This document shows, piece by piece, positions 1 through 9,050 of a DNA stretch of 64,000 nt. The notes under the pieces were generated by a model. That model saw nothing but the letters and a program-made list of their open reading frames with translations, was not told the origin of the DNA and searched no databases. The translations under genes and the position numbers were made by a program. Numbering within the stretch: the stretch's first letter is position 1; each line of letters starts with the position of its first letter. This stretch comes from Actinomucor elegans (taxonomy: Eukaryota > Mucoromycota > Mucoromycetes > Mucorales > Mucoraceae): the NCBI GenBank assembly GCA_026027325.1, contig JAMSLZ010000003.1, positions 1 through 64,000 of the forward strand, read 5' to 3'.

Positions 1-1
1 C

Positions 2-796
2 TCTTGTCGCGCTGCTAAACTGGGAGGTGTACCCAAGCCTGGTCCTGGTGACTGCCGTCGTTGTGGCGCTAAGAATTGGAACCCGTCACATCGCTGTGAT
101 TCATCTGCTGCAGTGAATGGTGTTGGTAAATCTGCCAGTAATCTGGTAATGAGAGCTATGTCCACGTCGCCCGAACGTTTTTCCTCTTCTGCCTCTCGCA
201 CTTCTACTACTACTTCTTCTGCTGCTCCTCGTGCTCCGGTTTCCAATACCGTCGAGACTAATACTTCTGTTGCTTCTTCTGCTGGATCAACCAATGCTTC
301 TTCTTCTTCTGCTGTGGCTGTTGCCACACAACGCATCAACGATATGGATATTTCAGATGAAGAATCGCTTCTGGTCGCCGCGCAGGCACAAGCTTGTAAG
401 TATCATAAAAGATTTTCATTGCCACCAAGACAGATTTCTAATTCTCTCTTTGTACCGGCTATTATAGAGAATATTACTACCTACAGTTTGATCGATTCGG
501 ATTCGAGCTTTTCTATGGTTACGCCAGAGTTTTTTAACTCACTTGTTCCACCTATTCCTTTGGTGAAGCAAGAAGGCACAATCCAGCTTGGCCACGTCAA
601 TAATGCGATCAGTAGAATAGGGTCTTGCACTCTAAAAGTATTCTATAATAAAAAATCTTTTTACCATACTTTTGAAGTTTTTCCTTTCTTTACTCATGAA
701 GATGTTCCTATTTGCTTTGGTCTTGACATCTTACCTCAATTGAACATTGGTATCACTGGTCTTGTTAGTTCACACTTTGAACAAATTGGCCATTGA
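2..796 (+). CDS. Gag (C-terminal part) and aspartic protease of X1, partial
   Basis: The frame is open from the window edge to a TGA at 794-796, so the start is outside. Near the left edge is a zinc knuckle of form CX2CX8HXC (C-R-R-C ... H-R-C, about 56-100), a spacing also found in element W and longer than the canonical CX4H. A Ser/Ala-rich linker follows, then a retropepsin-like domain at about 460-760. Where the family has D-S/T-G, this protein reads I-D-S-D-S-S (about 490-507): the catalytic Asp is present but the invariant Gly is Asp, so the protease is probably dead. The same frame resumes after the TGA into pol. Either the stop is a disabling mutation or gag-pol is made by readthrough; the altered protease favours decay. 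Confidence 0.85.
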   Translation, partial: SCRAAKLGGVPKPGPGDCRRCGAKNWNPSHRCDSSAAVNGVGKSASNLVMRAMSTSPERFSSSASRTSTTTSSAAPRAPVSNTVETNTSVASSAGSTNASSSSAVAVATQRINDMDISDEESLLVAAQAQACKYHKRFSLPPRQISNSLFVPAIIENITTYSLIDSDSSFSMVTPEFFNSLVPPIPLVKQEGTIQLGHVNNAISRIGSCTLKVFYNKKSFYHTFEVFPFFTHEDVPICFGLDILPQLNIGITGLVSSHFEQIGH

Positions 797-3700
797 CTCC
801 CAGACCCAATTGATCCTGATCAGGTCAAACCAAATGATAATCCATACGGAACGATTACTGAGCGAAAGCCTTTGCTTGATAAAATAAACAAGTTATTACA
901 GGTCAATTCTTCTATTGATATGAAAAATACATACTGCAATTTACCAGGTGCTATTATTCATCTCAAAACGAAGCCTGGAAGTGTTGCTTATAGAAAACAA
1001 TACGCATTGCCTGAAGCCTATCGTTCTGCGGTCCTTGACCAAATAGAAACATGGTTACAGGAAGGTGTCATTGAAAGAGCTCCTTCTCATACATCGTGGA
1101 ATAGTCCCATCCTTTGCGTCAAAAAGAAGGACTCATTCGGTAATTACACGTATGCTAAACCTAGAGTGGTTTGTGATGTTCGTCTAGTTAACCAATTGCT
1201 GATTGTAAATGATAGACAACAACTACCTCTCATCTCAGAAATACATCAACGTATTGGCTCTGCTCCAATCCACACTATATTGGACATTCATGCTTGCTTT
1301 ACAAGTTTTAAAGTTGCTGATGAAGATCGCGAGAAACTGTCCTTTACTTGTCCCTATACCAATCGGCAGATGCGCTTTATCAAAGCGTGCTATGGCATAA
1401 GTTTCGTTGGATCGGTCGTCCAACGCAATCTGACAACACTCTTTGAAGATCTTCCTTACGTCAACGTGTATGTAGATGACATCGTTGTTTCTACATTTCC
1501 TCCGCTATCATATCATGCAGATTGCGTTGCTGAAGTGATCAAACGTCTTACTAGTGCTAATCTCGTACTGAATCCTGATAAGATCGTATTCGCTCAACAG
1601 AGCATACACATATTGGGTTGGTCGTTGATAAAAGGTAAACTGATCCCTGATCCTCGCAAAGTAGCAAGCTTAGAAAGCTGGCCTAAAATGACTACTGGAC
1701 GTCATATCCAACAGTTTCTCGGGTTTATGAACTTCTTCCGTTCATCCATTCCTTTCTTTGCTAAACTCGCTGCTGATTTAGATGATCTTCGTAACGTAAA
1801 AGATATTACTAAAGTCTGGTCAAACAAACACGAACAAGCTTTTGCAGCTCTTAAATACGCTCTGGCCAATGCTCCTGTTATCTCGCCTCCAGTTATCGGT
1901 CAACGATTTCATGTTGCAACAGATGCAAGTGTGTCTGGTATTGGTGCTATGCTGTATCAAATTATCGAAAATGAAGTTAAGTTTGTTGCCTTGGCTTCTC
2001 GAAAGCTTAGTGTTTCCGAACGCAACTATAGCACTACCAAACGTGAATTGTTAGCTGTCGTTTATGCATTTGCGAAATTCCACAAGTGGCTGTATCTCAT
2101 TCCCTTTACGTTGCATACTGATCATAAAAGTCTCATTTACTTGCAGACTCAAGAAGTACCTAATGCTTTAATGGCTGGTTGGTATGAGGGTATTTTTGGC
2201 TATACGTTCAATACAGTTCACCTGCCTGGATTCAAAAATCTTATTCCTGACGCTCTCTCACGCCTTTATACGGACGAGGATCAACCGATTAATGTTCTGG
2301 AGGGGGGTAGTTGTCTCGATATAGTCGCGCTTGGTGATGTTGGTAGCATTTCAAACAAAAAGAAAAGCTTGAAAGATAGTGAAAAGGGATCTATGGCTAA
2401 AAGCAAAAAGCAATTTGCTCAACAGTCACGCCCTAGTATTTATAAAAATAATACTTCTCTCTTAGCTTCTTCTTCAACAGTACCAATATTACTTACTGCT
2501 CAGAGTAATGATACTTGCGCTACTATATCTCCACAACAAACTTCTAATGACGATGAAGACCTGATTCTTCGAACATTAAAGTTTGCTGATTATATTACAC
2601 CACCTAAAAATGAACGTGATAATCTCGTATTTAAAGCACACCTTTTAGGACATTATGGTTTACAAAGCATCGAGAACCAATTACACCATGATGGTATTCA
2701 CTGGACAAACATGCGAAAAGATATTCAACGAATCTTGGGCGAATGTACTGAATGCAATAGGTTCAACATATCCAAAGTTGGTTATCACCCACCAAAATCT
2801 GTATTGCCTGATCAACCACTTGATCATTGGTGTATGGATTTAGGTACTTTTGATGTCACCTCTTCTCGCGGCAATAACTTTATGTTAGTCATGGTAGACT
2901 ATTATTCAAGGTTTACTGTTCTTAGAGCATTACCTGATAAACATAGTACGACTATCGCTGCCGAACTTTTATCTATATTCTCGTTATTTGGCTTTCCAAA
3001 GATCTTGAATTCGGATAATGGTGCAGAGTTCACAGCTGATATTGTAGCAAAAATGATTGAGATGAGTGGCATTGATCGAAGACTTTCATTACCATACTCT
3101 CCTACGGGTAACTCGGTAAACGAAGCATATGTCGGTTTGGCAAAACGTACAATTGTTAAGGAATTACGCGGTAAAGGCGCTGACTGGGATTATTATTTGA
3201 ATTATTGTCAATACGCTATGAATTGTAAATACGCACGGTTACATAAGTCTCGTCCTTATACAGTGTTATTCAATAGACAACCAAATGGCTTTGAAGACTA
3301 CTCAAATACTAAACCTGTATTGCAACTAGAAGAAACTGACACGAAAATGATTGATGAAAAATTCAAATTTGTCAATGAAGTCGTTATACCAGCATTGTCT
3401 AAACGCATAAGAGATACGCAAGAACGTGATCACGACAGATTCGTAAAAACGCATAGGATTGTAACTAAGCAGTTTCCTGTTGGAAGTAAAGTTATGATTA
3501 AGAATGTAACACGATTAAGCAAATTAGATGCGCGTAATCTCGGTCCATTTTATATACATGGAATCACAAAGAACGGTAGCTATATCTTGAAAGATAAAGC
3601 GGGTACTCTCTTGTCTAGAGATGTACCTACATCGCATATTATATTCATCTCCTCAGATAATATAACTACTGAAGAATATCAAAAGCTTAAAGAAGATCAC

Positions 3701-3961
3701 TTTGAAATACAAGCAGTCATTGATCATTCTGGTTCACCTGGTAATTATTTATACAGAGTCAAATGGAAAGGATATCCAAACGATGAAGATGATACATGGG
3801 AACCTCCATCACACTTCGATTCAAAGAAACCAATTGAAATATATTGGGGACGTCGCAATGCTGATCATAAGCAATCCTCTTCCAAGAAACGTAAGGCTCC
3901 TATGACAGTCAATACACGTAAGATAGCTACTCGGAACAAACGCAGTAGAAACCAACAATAG
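797..3961 (+). CDS. Pol polyprotein of X1: RT, RNase H, integrase, chromodomain
   Basis: This continues the gag-protease frame after the TGA; the first ATG is at 878 or later and may not be used. Reverse transcriptase carries Y-V-D-D-I-V near 1470. RNase H has A-T-D-A-S near 1917. The integrase has an HHCC zinc domain (about 2635-2770) and catalytic residues in M-D-L-G (2834), S-D-N-G (3010) and N-E-A-Y (3118). A chromodomain at about 3698-3845 includes Y-R-V-K-W-K-G-Y; in chromoviruses this module directs integration to marked chromatin. The linker between RNase H and integrase is low complexity. Apart from the upstream stop no other break was seen, so decay is recent. Its closest relative in the window is the X2 pol on the opposite strand. 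Confidence 0.92.
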   Translation, partial: LPDPIDPDQVKPNDNPYGTITERKPLLDKINKLLQVNSSIDMKNTYCNLPGAIIHLKTKPGSVAYRKQYALPEAYRSAVLDQIETWLQEGVIERAPSHTSWNSPILCVKKKDSFGNYTYAKPRVVCDVRLVNQLLIVNDRQQLPLISEIHQRIGSAPIHTILDIHACFTSFKVADEDREKLSFTCPYTNRQMRFIKACYGISFVGSVVQRNLTTLFEDLPYVNVYVDDIVVSTFPPLSYHADCVAEVIKRLTSANLVLNPDKIVFAQQSIHILGWSLIKGKLIPDPRKVASLESWPKMTTGRHIQQFLGFMNFFRSSIPFFAKLAADLDDLRNVKDITKVWSNKHEQAFAALKYALANAPVISPPVIGQRFHVATDASVSGIGAMLYQIIENEVKFVALASRKLSVSERNYSTTKRELLAVVYAFAKFHKWLYLIPFTLHTDHKSLIYLQTQEVPNALMAGWYEGIFGYTFNTVHLPGFKNLIPDALSRLYTDEDQPINVLEGGSCLDIVALGDVGSISNKKKSLKDSEKGSMAKSKKQFAQQSRPSIYKNNTSLLASSSTVPILLTAQSNDTCATISPQQTSNDDEDLILRTLKFADYITPPKNERDNLVFKAHLLGHYGLQSIENQLHHDGIHWTNMRKDIQRILGECTECNRFNISKVGYHPPKSVLPDQPLDHWCMDLGTFDVTSSRGNNFMLVMVDYYSRFTVLRALPDKHSTTIAAELLSIFSLFGFPKILNSDNGAEFTADIVAKMIEMSGIDRRLSLPYSPTGNSVNEAYVGLAKRTIVKELRGKGADWDYYLNYCQYAMNCKYARLHKSRPYTVLFNRQPNGFEDYSNTKPVLQLEETDTKMIDEKFKFVNEVVIPALSKRIRDTQERDHDRFVKTHRIVTKQFPVGSKVMIKNVTRLSKLDARNLGPFYIHGITKNGSYILKDKAGTLLSRDVPTSHIIFISSDNITTEEYQKLKEDHFEIQAVIDHSGSPGNYLYRVKWKGYPNDEDDTWEPPSHFDSKKPIEIYWGRRNADHKQSSSKKRKAPMTVNTRKIATRNKRSRNQQ

Positions 3962-4191
3962 ATCATAGACTTTTTTATACAGTCTTGTTTGTTATTCTTC
4001 TTTTCCTTCACTTTTATCCTACGGGTTTTTTACATAAGGTTTTTATCGAGGAATAACTACGATCAGTTCATTACAAGGCGAAAGGACACGCACCGAAGTA
4101 TGTAACTTCCTATTAACTTATGCACATTATAGACTACACCTAGTAACAATGCAAACACTCTTAGTATAAGCAACTGTCTAGAAGGGGGCAA

Positions 4192-4555
4192 TGTTGTAAA
4201 CATGACTTGTTCAGTGTCCGTCACCAATCAGGTCAATGTTCGACAATGCTTATACTCAGCTTGTGCTTTGACAGCTTTGTAACGTCGGTTAAGAGATATA
4301 TATGGAAATCAATGCTTAGTGCAACTAACCTTCATAAACTATCTATCACCGAATATAAAGTCGTACTAGAATGGATTACTATAAATCCTTGTTAACCCCA
4401 TGAGCGCAGTCTTTGACTAACTCAATCGTCTATAATATCAAGTTAAATCCGAACTTCAATTTTGTATAAATAGCTCATCATTTTAATGCTTTAATAAATC
4501 GATTCGTTTTATCAGTCTGGTTATTTTTACAGTCTTTATTATATTCGATATAACA
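4192..4555 (+). repeat. 3' LTR of X1
   Basis: The LTR begins TGTTGTAAAC right after the polypurine tract and ends GATATAACA, giving TGTT...AACA ends. It is 364 bp. The X2 LTR at 56910-57413 has similar ends (TGTTGTA...GATATAACA, read on its own strand), in line with the related pol genes. The 231 bp between the pol stop and the LTR show no further gene. Confidence 0.85.
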
Positions 4556-5384
4556 CAGCCAGCCGACTGAGGTTCCATGTCCTACGAGGAGCCAGCACCG
4601 AAGAGTCACCTACACCAGAAGAGCCACCAGAAACAGCAATGTACCTGAATCTCAATTGCAGCAGACGATGATCCGAGCCCAGAGATAGATCAGAAGCTAC
4701 AGAAAGAGAAGCAGATACCATACCAGAGCCACCAATGTTGGTCAAGAACAAATCAATGATACTGCTCGCCACAGCACCATTTCTAAAGGTACAGTATGTA
4801 TCAATACCATACGCCAAGGAAGCATTCAACACTGAGAGACTGCGCTCTTCAATCCAAGGAAGCAGAGCTAGACCACGAGGATTTGTTGCAGAATCACCAG
4901 TAAGATCACCAAGGCGTGCATTAAAGTCACCGCAGATAATAGTATCAGAGTGAAGAGGCAGTGAATTCAGAGAAGAGAGCACCAGATCACGAGAGAGACT
5001 GGGTGGAAAGTAGACACAATGCACATTGACTTTGTCAACCTTGATCGACAGAGTATATGCATTGTAAGACGGAAGTTGAGAGACAGTAAAATGACAGTGA
5101 GGAGAGATGAGAGCAGTGACACCACCTGAGCCACGTCCATTGGCATTAGTGACAGTTTGACCGTACAGATGATATTGAGACCAATCGGTAGGGATCAACC
5201 CAGAGGTAAGCCAAGTTTCAGTAATCAAGAGGATATCACAAGAGAGAGCATGAGAGAGTACATCGTGGATGGTAGTGACCCGAAGACCATTGGCATTCCA
5301 CAATGCAAGAGAGAAGGAGCGGACAGGATTGTTCAAAGGAGTGACAGGAGTAGCAGAAATGAAAGGAGGGACTGAAGATGTCAT
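4556..5384 (-). CDS. LINE-A ORF2, N-terminal endonuclease fragment (A1)
   Basis: About 275 residues of ORF2 remain, covering the apurinic/apyrimidinic-type endonuclease that nicks target DNA for target-primed reverse transcription. Visible motifs are A-L-W-N-A-N-G-L near residue 27, L-I-T-E-T-W-L near 53, G-D-F-N-A-R-L-G near 151 and G-S-D-H-R-L near 237, matching the Asn, Glu, Asp and Ser-Asp-His active-site motifs of the family. Reverse transcriptase is lost to the X1 insertion. The ATG at 5382-5384 originally overlapped the ORF1 stop as TAATG; Merlin-1 inserted exactly here, and its target duplication keeps the ATG. Confidence 0.88.
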
Positions 5385-5400
5385 TATTGTGACGGGTGAT

Positions 5401-5895
5401 TACCAAACGAGGTCTCAGATTTAATTTATACTAATAATACATAATATTTTATTTTACACTTCATAGGGAAATGCTTAACATTTTTTGTTTTTTAAGCTTT
5501 TAATATGACCAATAAATATATCAAAAAGTATTTAAATAATTACTATTACTAATTTCTAAAATAATTCTTTTTTTCATATTTTTATCATAAATTCTACTTT
5601 TTCCTTTATTTTCAATATTTTATTTTGTTTTTCTATTAAAACTATTTAATTTTATATATCAAGTAATAGATAATAAAAATATTAATTAAAAATATATAAT
5701 AACAATAAAATTATATTTAAAATGTTTCTCATATGATGAATATAATGAAAATTTATTAGAAATAGATATTGTGAAGGAAGAAATAAAAAACTTAGAAAAT
5801 AAAAATTTAATTTAGATAATAATTATCAGCATGATATAAATGTTAAAATTAATGGAATATATATTGAAAAATTTAATTTAGAAAATATATTTAAA
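5401..5895. other. AT-rich 3' region of Merlin-1, no clear gene
   Basis: There is no confident gene here. The plus strand at about 5715-5900 reads as Asn/Glu/Ile-rich peptide in two adjoining frames separated by one base, so it could be a decayed ORF. At this AT content such runs also occur by chance. The same sequence is present in copy 2. Confidence 0.4.
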
Positions 5896-6192
5896 TTATA
5901 ATTTAAGTTTTTTCATGATGGGTGCGATTTCATCAAGTATCATATTATTCTTATTATCTAATGTTTTTCTTTTTATACCTTTGTTTTTATCTTTATTATA
6001 TGTCTTAAATTCATATACTTTTCTTAATCTTTTATTTGAACCATTTTTTTTCATGTAGATTTCATAACACCCATCTTTTTGCTTTATTTTGTATTCTGCT
6101 AAATCATATTTTTTCATATCTTTTATAATTATACTTCGTTTAATATTGTATTTATATTTATCATCTACAATAATATTAAATATTTCATCCAT
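5896..6192 (-). CDS. Merlin-associated 98-residue protein, unknown function
   Basis: I do not recognise this protein. It is 98 residues, Lys-rich and strongly basic, with alternating Lys/Tyr/Ile stretches and no Cys cluster, signal peptide or membrane segment. Its charge would suit nucleic-acid binding, but that is inference. It lies downstream of the transposase on the same strand, separated by about 270 nt. The ATG at 6192 is preceded 23 nt upstream by AAAATTGA (6216-6223), supporting this start and an own promoter. Copy 2 encodes the identical sequence. Merlin elements usually carry only a transposase, so a second gene is unusual. Confidence 0.65.
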   Translation of the reverse strand: MDEIFNIIVDDKYKYNIKRSIIIKDMKKYDLAEYKIKQKDGCYEIYMKKNGSNKRLRKVYEFKTYNKDKNKGIKRKTLDNKNNMILDEIAPIMKKLKL

Positions 6193-6462
6193 TTCTTTTT
6201 TATATTATTACTTTTTCAATTTTTTTATTTTTTTATAATAGATATATTTAATCCCACTCATAATGTAATACCCAATTGTCTCTGATCTATTACATAATCA
6301 TTGTGTCTTAAATAGGCTAGTTTACTGACTTAGTCAGGTCCTTGTAATAAGAATAATGAATATCAAATATGCATTTCACATTTATAACTATCAATATATT
6401 TTCTATCATATTTTTAATAAATATAAAAATTCAATTTTTTGCATTTTTTATGTAAATTAAAA
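6193..6462 (-). other. Intergenic region between Merlin genes
   Basis: This stretch separates the transposase stop from the accessory ATG. It contains the promoter-like AAAATTGA at 6216-6223, another AATTGAATTT near 6428-6440 and a short palindrome CTGACTTAGTCAG near 6319-6331 that could form a weak hairpin. No ORF was seen. Confidence 0.4.
6216..6223 (-). promoter_or_regulatory. AAAATTGA motif upstream of Merlin-1 accessory ORF
   Basis: An exact AAAATTGA on the minus strand lies 23 nt before the ATG. The same octamer precedes the Merlin transposase and all three RCD transposases; it is the core of the Mimivirus early promoter. Promoter function here is inferred. Confidence 0.45.
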
Positions 6463-7343
6463 TTAATCCTTTAAAAACTTTTTCCATACGTTATACTCTC
6501 TATTTTTCTTACGCCATTGATATTCTTTTAAATACAATACTATATCTTTTTTATTTCTATTTCGTGGTATTATACTTTGCTTTAAGCCATTCCATGTGCC
6601 TTCAATTGTATTTGTATGCACACCTGTATTTGGATCTTTAAAATGCTTTGAATGATTTACAGTTAAATGTTTGTATCCTATATTTTTCAAGTTATTATAC
6701 CCTTTCCATAAATCCGTATATATTGTTGTACCTTTTTTTACATATCTTTTTATAATTAAATCAATATTATCAACATTTCTTTCTTCAATGGGTAATAAAA
6801 ACATTTTTTTGTTTTCATTTTTTATTTTATTTTTTAGCATACTTCTTTCGATACCACCAATTACCCAAGCACCTTCTACCTTATGCCCCTTATTATATTT
6901 TCTTTTTGCAATTTTACTTTCATCGATTTCTACAATTTTATTTCTACCTCCAATTTTAATATTTCTGTTACCTAACAATTGTTTATTTTTCAAGTATTTT
7001 CTGAATATTTTATTGTATGATGACATTGTATTTTTGCTAATTTGCAAACTTGATGCTATAAAGGAAGAAGGTGCTTTTCCAAGAAAAAGATATAATATGT
7101 GTAATTGAGTATTTAAAGGTAAAGTTAAATTATTAAAAATTGTTCCTTTCAATGGTGATATTGCTTTCCTACATTTATAATATCTACAAACATATAATTT
7201 TTTATTTAAGTTTAATTTAGTTTCATGTTCACATTTATTACACTTTATATGTTTATTAACGTAATCATTACTAATTAAATATAATAGTGCTTCTTTTTCA
7301 TCGTCGAATATTTTTTTAAAGATTTATATGGTTCTATAAACAT
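6463..7343 (-). CDS. Merlin transposase (ISXO2-like), probably needing a -1 frameshift
   Basis: The main frame lacks an ATG: its open part starts after an in-frame TAA near 7330. An ATG at 7343 opens eleven codons ending in a run of seven A (7311-7317, minus strand); a -1 slip on that A-AAA-AAA heptamer enters the transposase frame and gives about 293 residues. The N-terminus then has a zinc ribbon CX2CX14CX4C (residues about 35-58), as in IS1595/Merlin proteins. The DDE domain shows E-I-D-E-S-K (Asp about 141), Y-T-D-L-W-K-G-Y (Asp about 210) and H-T-N-T-I-E-G (Glu about 248). An intron or a sequencing indel could also explain the frames. Copy 2 has the same seven-A run. AAAATTGA lies 52 nt before the ATG. 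Confidence 0.82.
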
Positions 7344-7395
7344 CTGCAATTTTATTAAATCCTTTTTATTTTTAATTTTAATTTGTAAAAAAAAT

Positions 7396-7403
7396 TCAAT
7401 TTT
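7396..7403 (-). promoter_or_regulatory. AAAATTGA motif upstream of Merlin-1 transposase
   Basis: An exact AAAATTGA, followed by ATTTTTT, lies 52 nt upstream of the ATG at 7343, within the range reported for Mimivirus early promoters. Function is inferred from its recurrence before other transposase ORFs in this window. Confidence 0.45.
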
Positions 7404-7474
7404 TTCATATAACAATAAAATTTGTGGTAGTAGGAGTTTCAATATGGACCTGAGAGTTCCTTTGGGATACATCC

Positions 7475-8417
7475 ATTGTGACATTTCAGTATCGCTATCA
7501 CCAGAGATGTCTTTACCAGAGCGACGGAAGGCAAAAGCAGCCTTCTTGGGATCTTGTTCAGCAAGCCGGCGACGAGCATCCACCATGACATGGTCAAGAG
7601 TTTCATCATCCATCCATCCTTTCTCAACAAAAGAGCGGCCAACAGAGGAGACGAGCAAGGGACGTACAAAGGACAATGTATTGATGCATCGAGAGTGAAC
7701 GATTTTGGCCATTTCATTAGCCCTAGCATCCAGTGAAAGAGAGTCATAGCGTGGATCAGCTAAATGGGCAGGGTCCAATGGATCAAAATCCTTGATAAAT
7801 TCGGCTTCGGCAATAGTCATAAGCTCAGTAAACTTGTCGACATACTGAGTATGTAACAACATACCAATGACACCAGAGGCGGGGAAACAGACATCAATCA
7901 CACGGCCAGTATCAACACCAGCACGACGGAGACGGGACCGGACTTCCAAACGGTCAAACTTGCGAGAGCGACCAAGATACACGTAGGTAAAACCTTGTGG
8001 GCCCTGGGCTTCTGCGGTCTTGAACACACGGGCTGCAGCAATGCGTTTCTTCAGCGAAACAGAACCAGAATTCTTACTCTTTTGGCGAGTAGGAGCAGCG
8101 GCAACAGAAGCAAATGTGGGTTTAGCCACTTTTACTTCAGGGGAGACTTGAGAATTAACCAATGGCTGATCAACATTAGCAATGGGATTCGAGATTTTGG
8201 ACATGAGCTTTGAGATCTCGGTACGTAATTGCTGGTTTTCATCAGCAAGGGCTTGTTTTTCTGACTGTAAGGTTTGAATCGTGTCTTTCAAAGCTTGAAG
8301 CTCTTGGAAAACAGTTTGGTGTTGTTGCACTTGTTGAACGACAGAAAAGACCATTTGCTGCAATTGCATTTGGTCAATTAGGCCAGATGGCTCAGAGGCA
8401 TGTTGAACATTGGACAT
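7475..8417 (-). CDS. LINE-A ORF1 (A1), stop codon displaced by Merlin-1
   Basis: ORF1 should be 314 residues ending M-S-Q. The Merlin insertion falls at its last codons, so the frame here runs on into transposon sequence. Residues about 20-75 are Gln/Leu/Glu-rich with heptad character (a coiled coil). A basic linker and a conserved domain from about 125 follow, with F-T-Y-V-Y-L-G-R and D-F-D-P-L-D-P-A-H-L. No zinc knuckle is present, unlike LINE-B ORF1. ORF1 proteins of LINEs bind RNA and assemble the ribonucleoprotein; the same core recurs in the ORF1-only elements C1 and C2. Confidence 0.85.
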
Positions 8418-9050
8418 TTCGAAATGGCGAAAAATTCAAGATGTCGAAAACTTGATGAAATGTTCTGAAAAAAAAACTGCAGATAGTACTTGGCGAGGCA
8501 AAGATGGATGTGCAATTTTTATAGATGGATGTATAGTAGTTGTTGAGATATTCGGCTTTGAAAAAGTGGATTTTTGAAAAAAGTTTTCAAAAGCGAAAGA
8601 AGAGTGGGGATGTAGCTCAGTTTAAAGATTATATTTATTAATAAGTAGTTATATGGGCAAACTCTATAGAGCAACTAGCCTAACTATATGAAAGGTGTTT
8701 AGAATAAACATAGAAAAAAAGTATAAAAAACCCTGAGACCCACAAGGGAGAAAAAGGTTGAAGACAAGTTAGAGAACCAGTAGAGTCAAGGCTCTTTCGC
8801 TTAAAGATCACTTTTTACAAAAAATTTTGCATCCGTCTGGTTTTTTGTCGATATCTCGCTCAATTCAATCCATCCATCTCCGCTTGTTTCGTATTCGTAT
8901 TCTACTCGTCGCTGCGCTTCTGGTGGTATAATTATTTTTGCACATCTCCAACTTTTTGCACATTTCGCTCGATCTTGACATCTCAATTCGCCAATTTCGA
9001 CATTTCAAAAACTTTTTTCTCAATCTCGCCAATTTCAAGAAATCTGGCAC

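Larger units (their letters stand above)
1..4555 (+). mobile_element. Ty3/gypsy chromodomain LTR retrotransposon X1 (3' part)
   Basis: This is a chromovirus-type LTR retrotransposon whose 5' LTR and early gag lie left of the window. In order it shows a gag zinc knuckle, protease, reverse transcriptase, RNase H, integrase and chromodomain, then a purine tract at 4181-4190 directly before an LTR starting TGTTGTAAAC. The LTR ends in ATAACA at 4555 and LINE-A ORF2 sequence follows at once, so X1 inserted in LINE copy A1. Gag-protease and pol share one frame but are split by a TGA at 794-796. Confidence 0.93.
5394..7474 (-). mobile_element. Merlin (IS1595/ISXO2-like) DNA transposon, copy 1
   Basis: This 2081-bp AT-rich element sits between 8-bp direct repeats ATTGTGAC (5386-5393 and 7475-7482), matching uninterrupted LINE-A copies where the site occurs once. 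Its ends are imperfect inverted repeats of about 25 bp (GGGTGATTACCAAACG at left, GGATGTATCCCAAAGG at right on the minus strand). An 8-bp duplication and an ISXO2-type transposase identify the Merlin superfamily. It carries two minus-strand genes, the transposase and an unknown 98-residue protein. A near-identical copy lies at 13548-15629. Confidence 0.93.
4556..8605 (-). mobile_element. LINE-A copy A1, cut by X1 and Merlin-1
   Basis: This is a minus-strand APE-type LINE. Its ORF2 is cut at 4555 by X1, its ORF1/ORF2 junction is split by Merlin-1 (5394-7474), and ORF1 and the 5' UTR remain on the right. The 5' end reads ACTCTTCTTTCGC on the minus strand (8605 leftwards) and abuts the 3' terminus of copy A2. 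The 188 nt between ORF1 and the 5' end are AT-rich leader with no ORF. Confidence 0.9.

Noticed and set aside
6319..6331. CTGACTTAGTCAG hairpin as transcription terminator
   Set aside because: The arms are only 6 bp, shorter than the long hairpins of giant-virus transcripts, and it lies about 130 nt after the stop. It may be chance.
6671..7108. 145-residue hydrophobic ORF antisense to the Merlin transposase (also at 14826-15263)
   Set aside because: It is the mirror of the Lys/Asn-rich transposase in AT-rich DNA; Phe/Leu/Ile-rich antisense frames are expected there. The transposase has family motifs, this frame has none.
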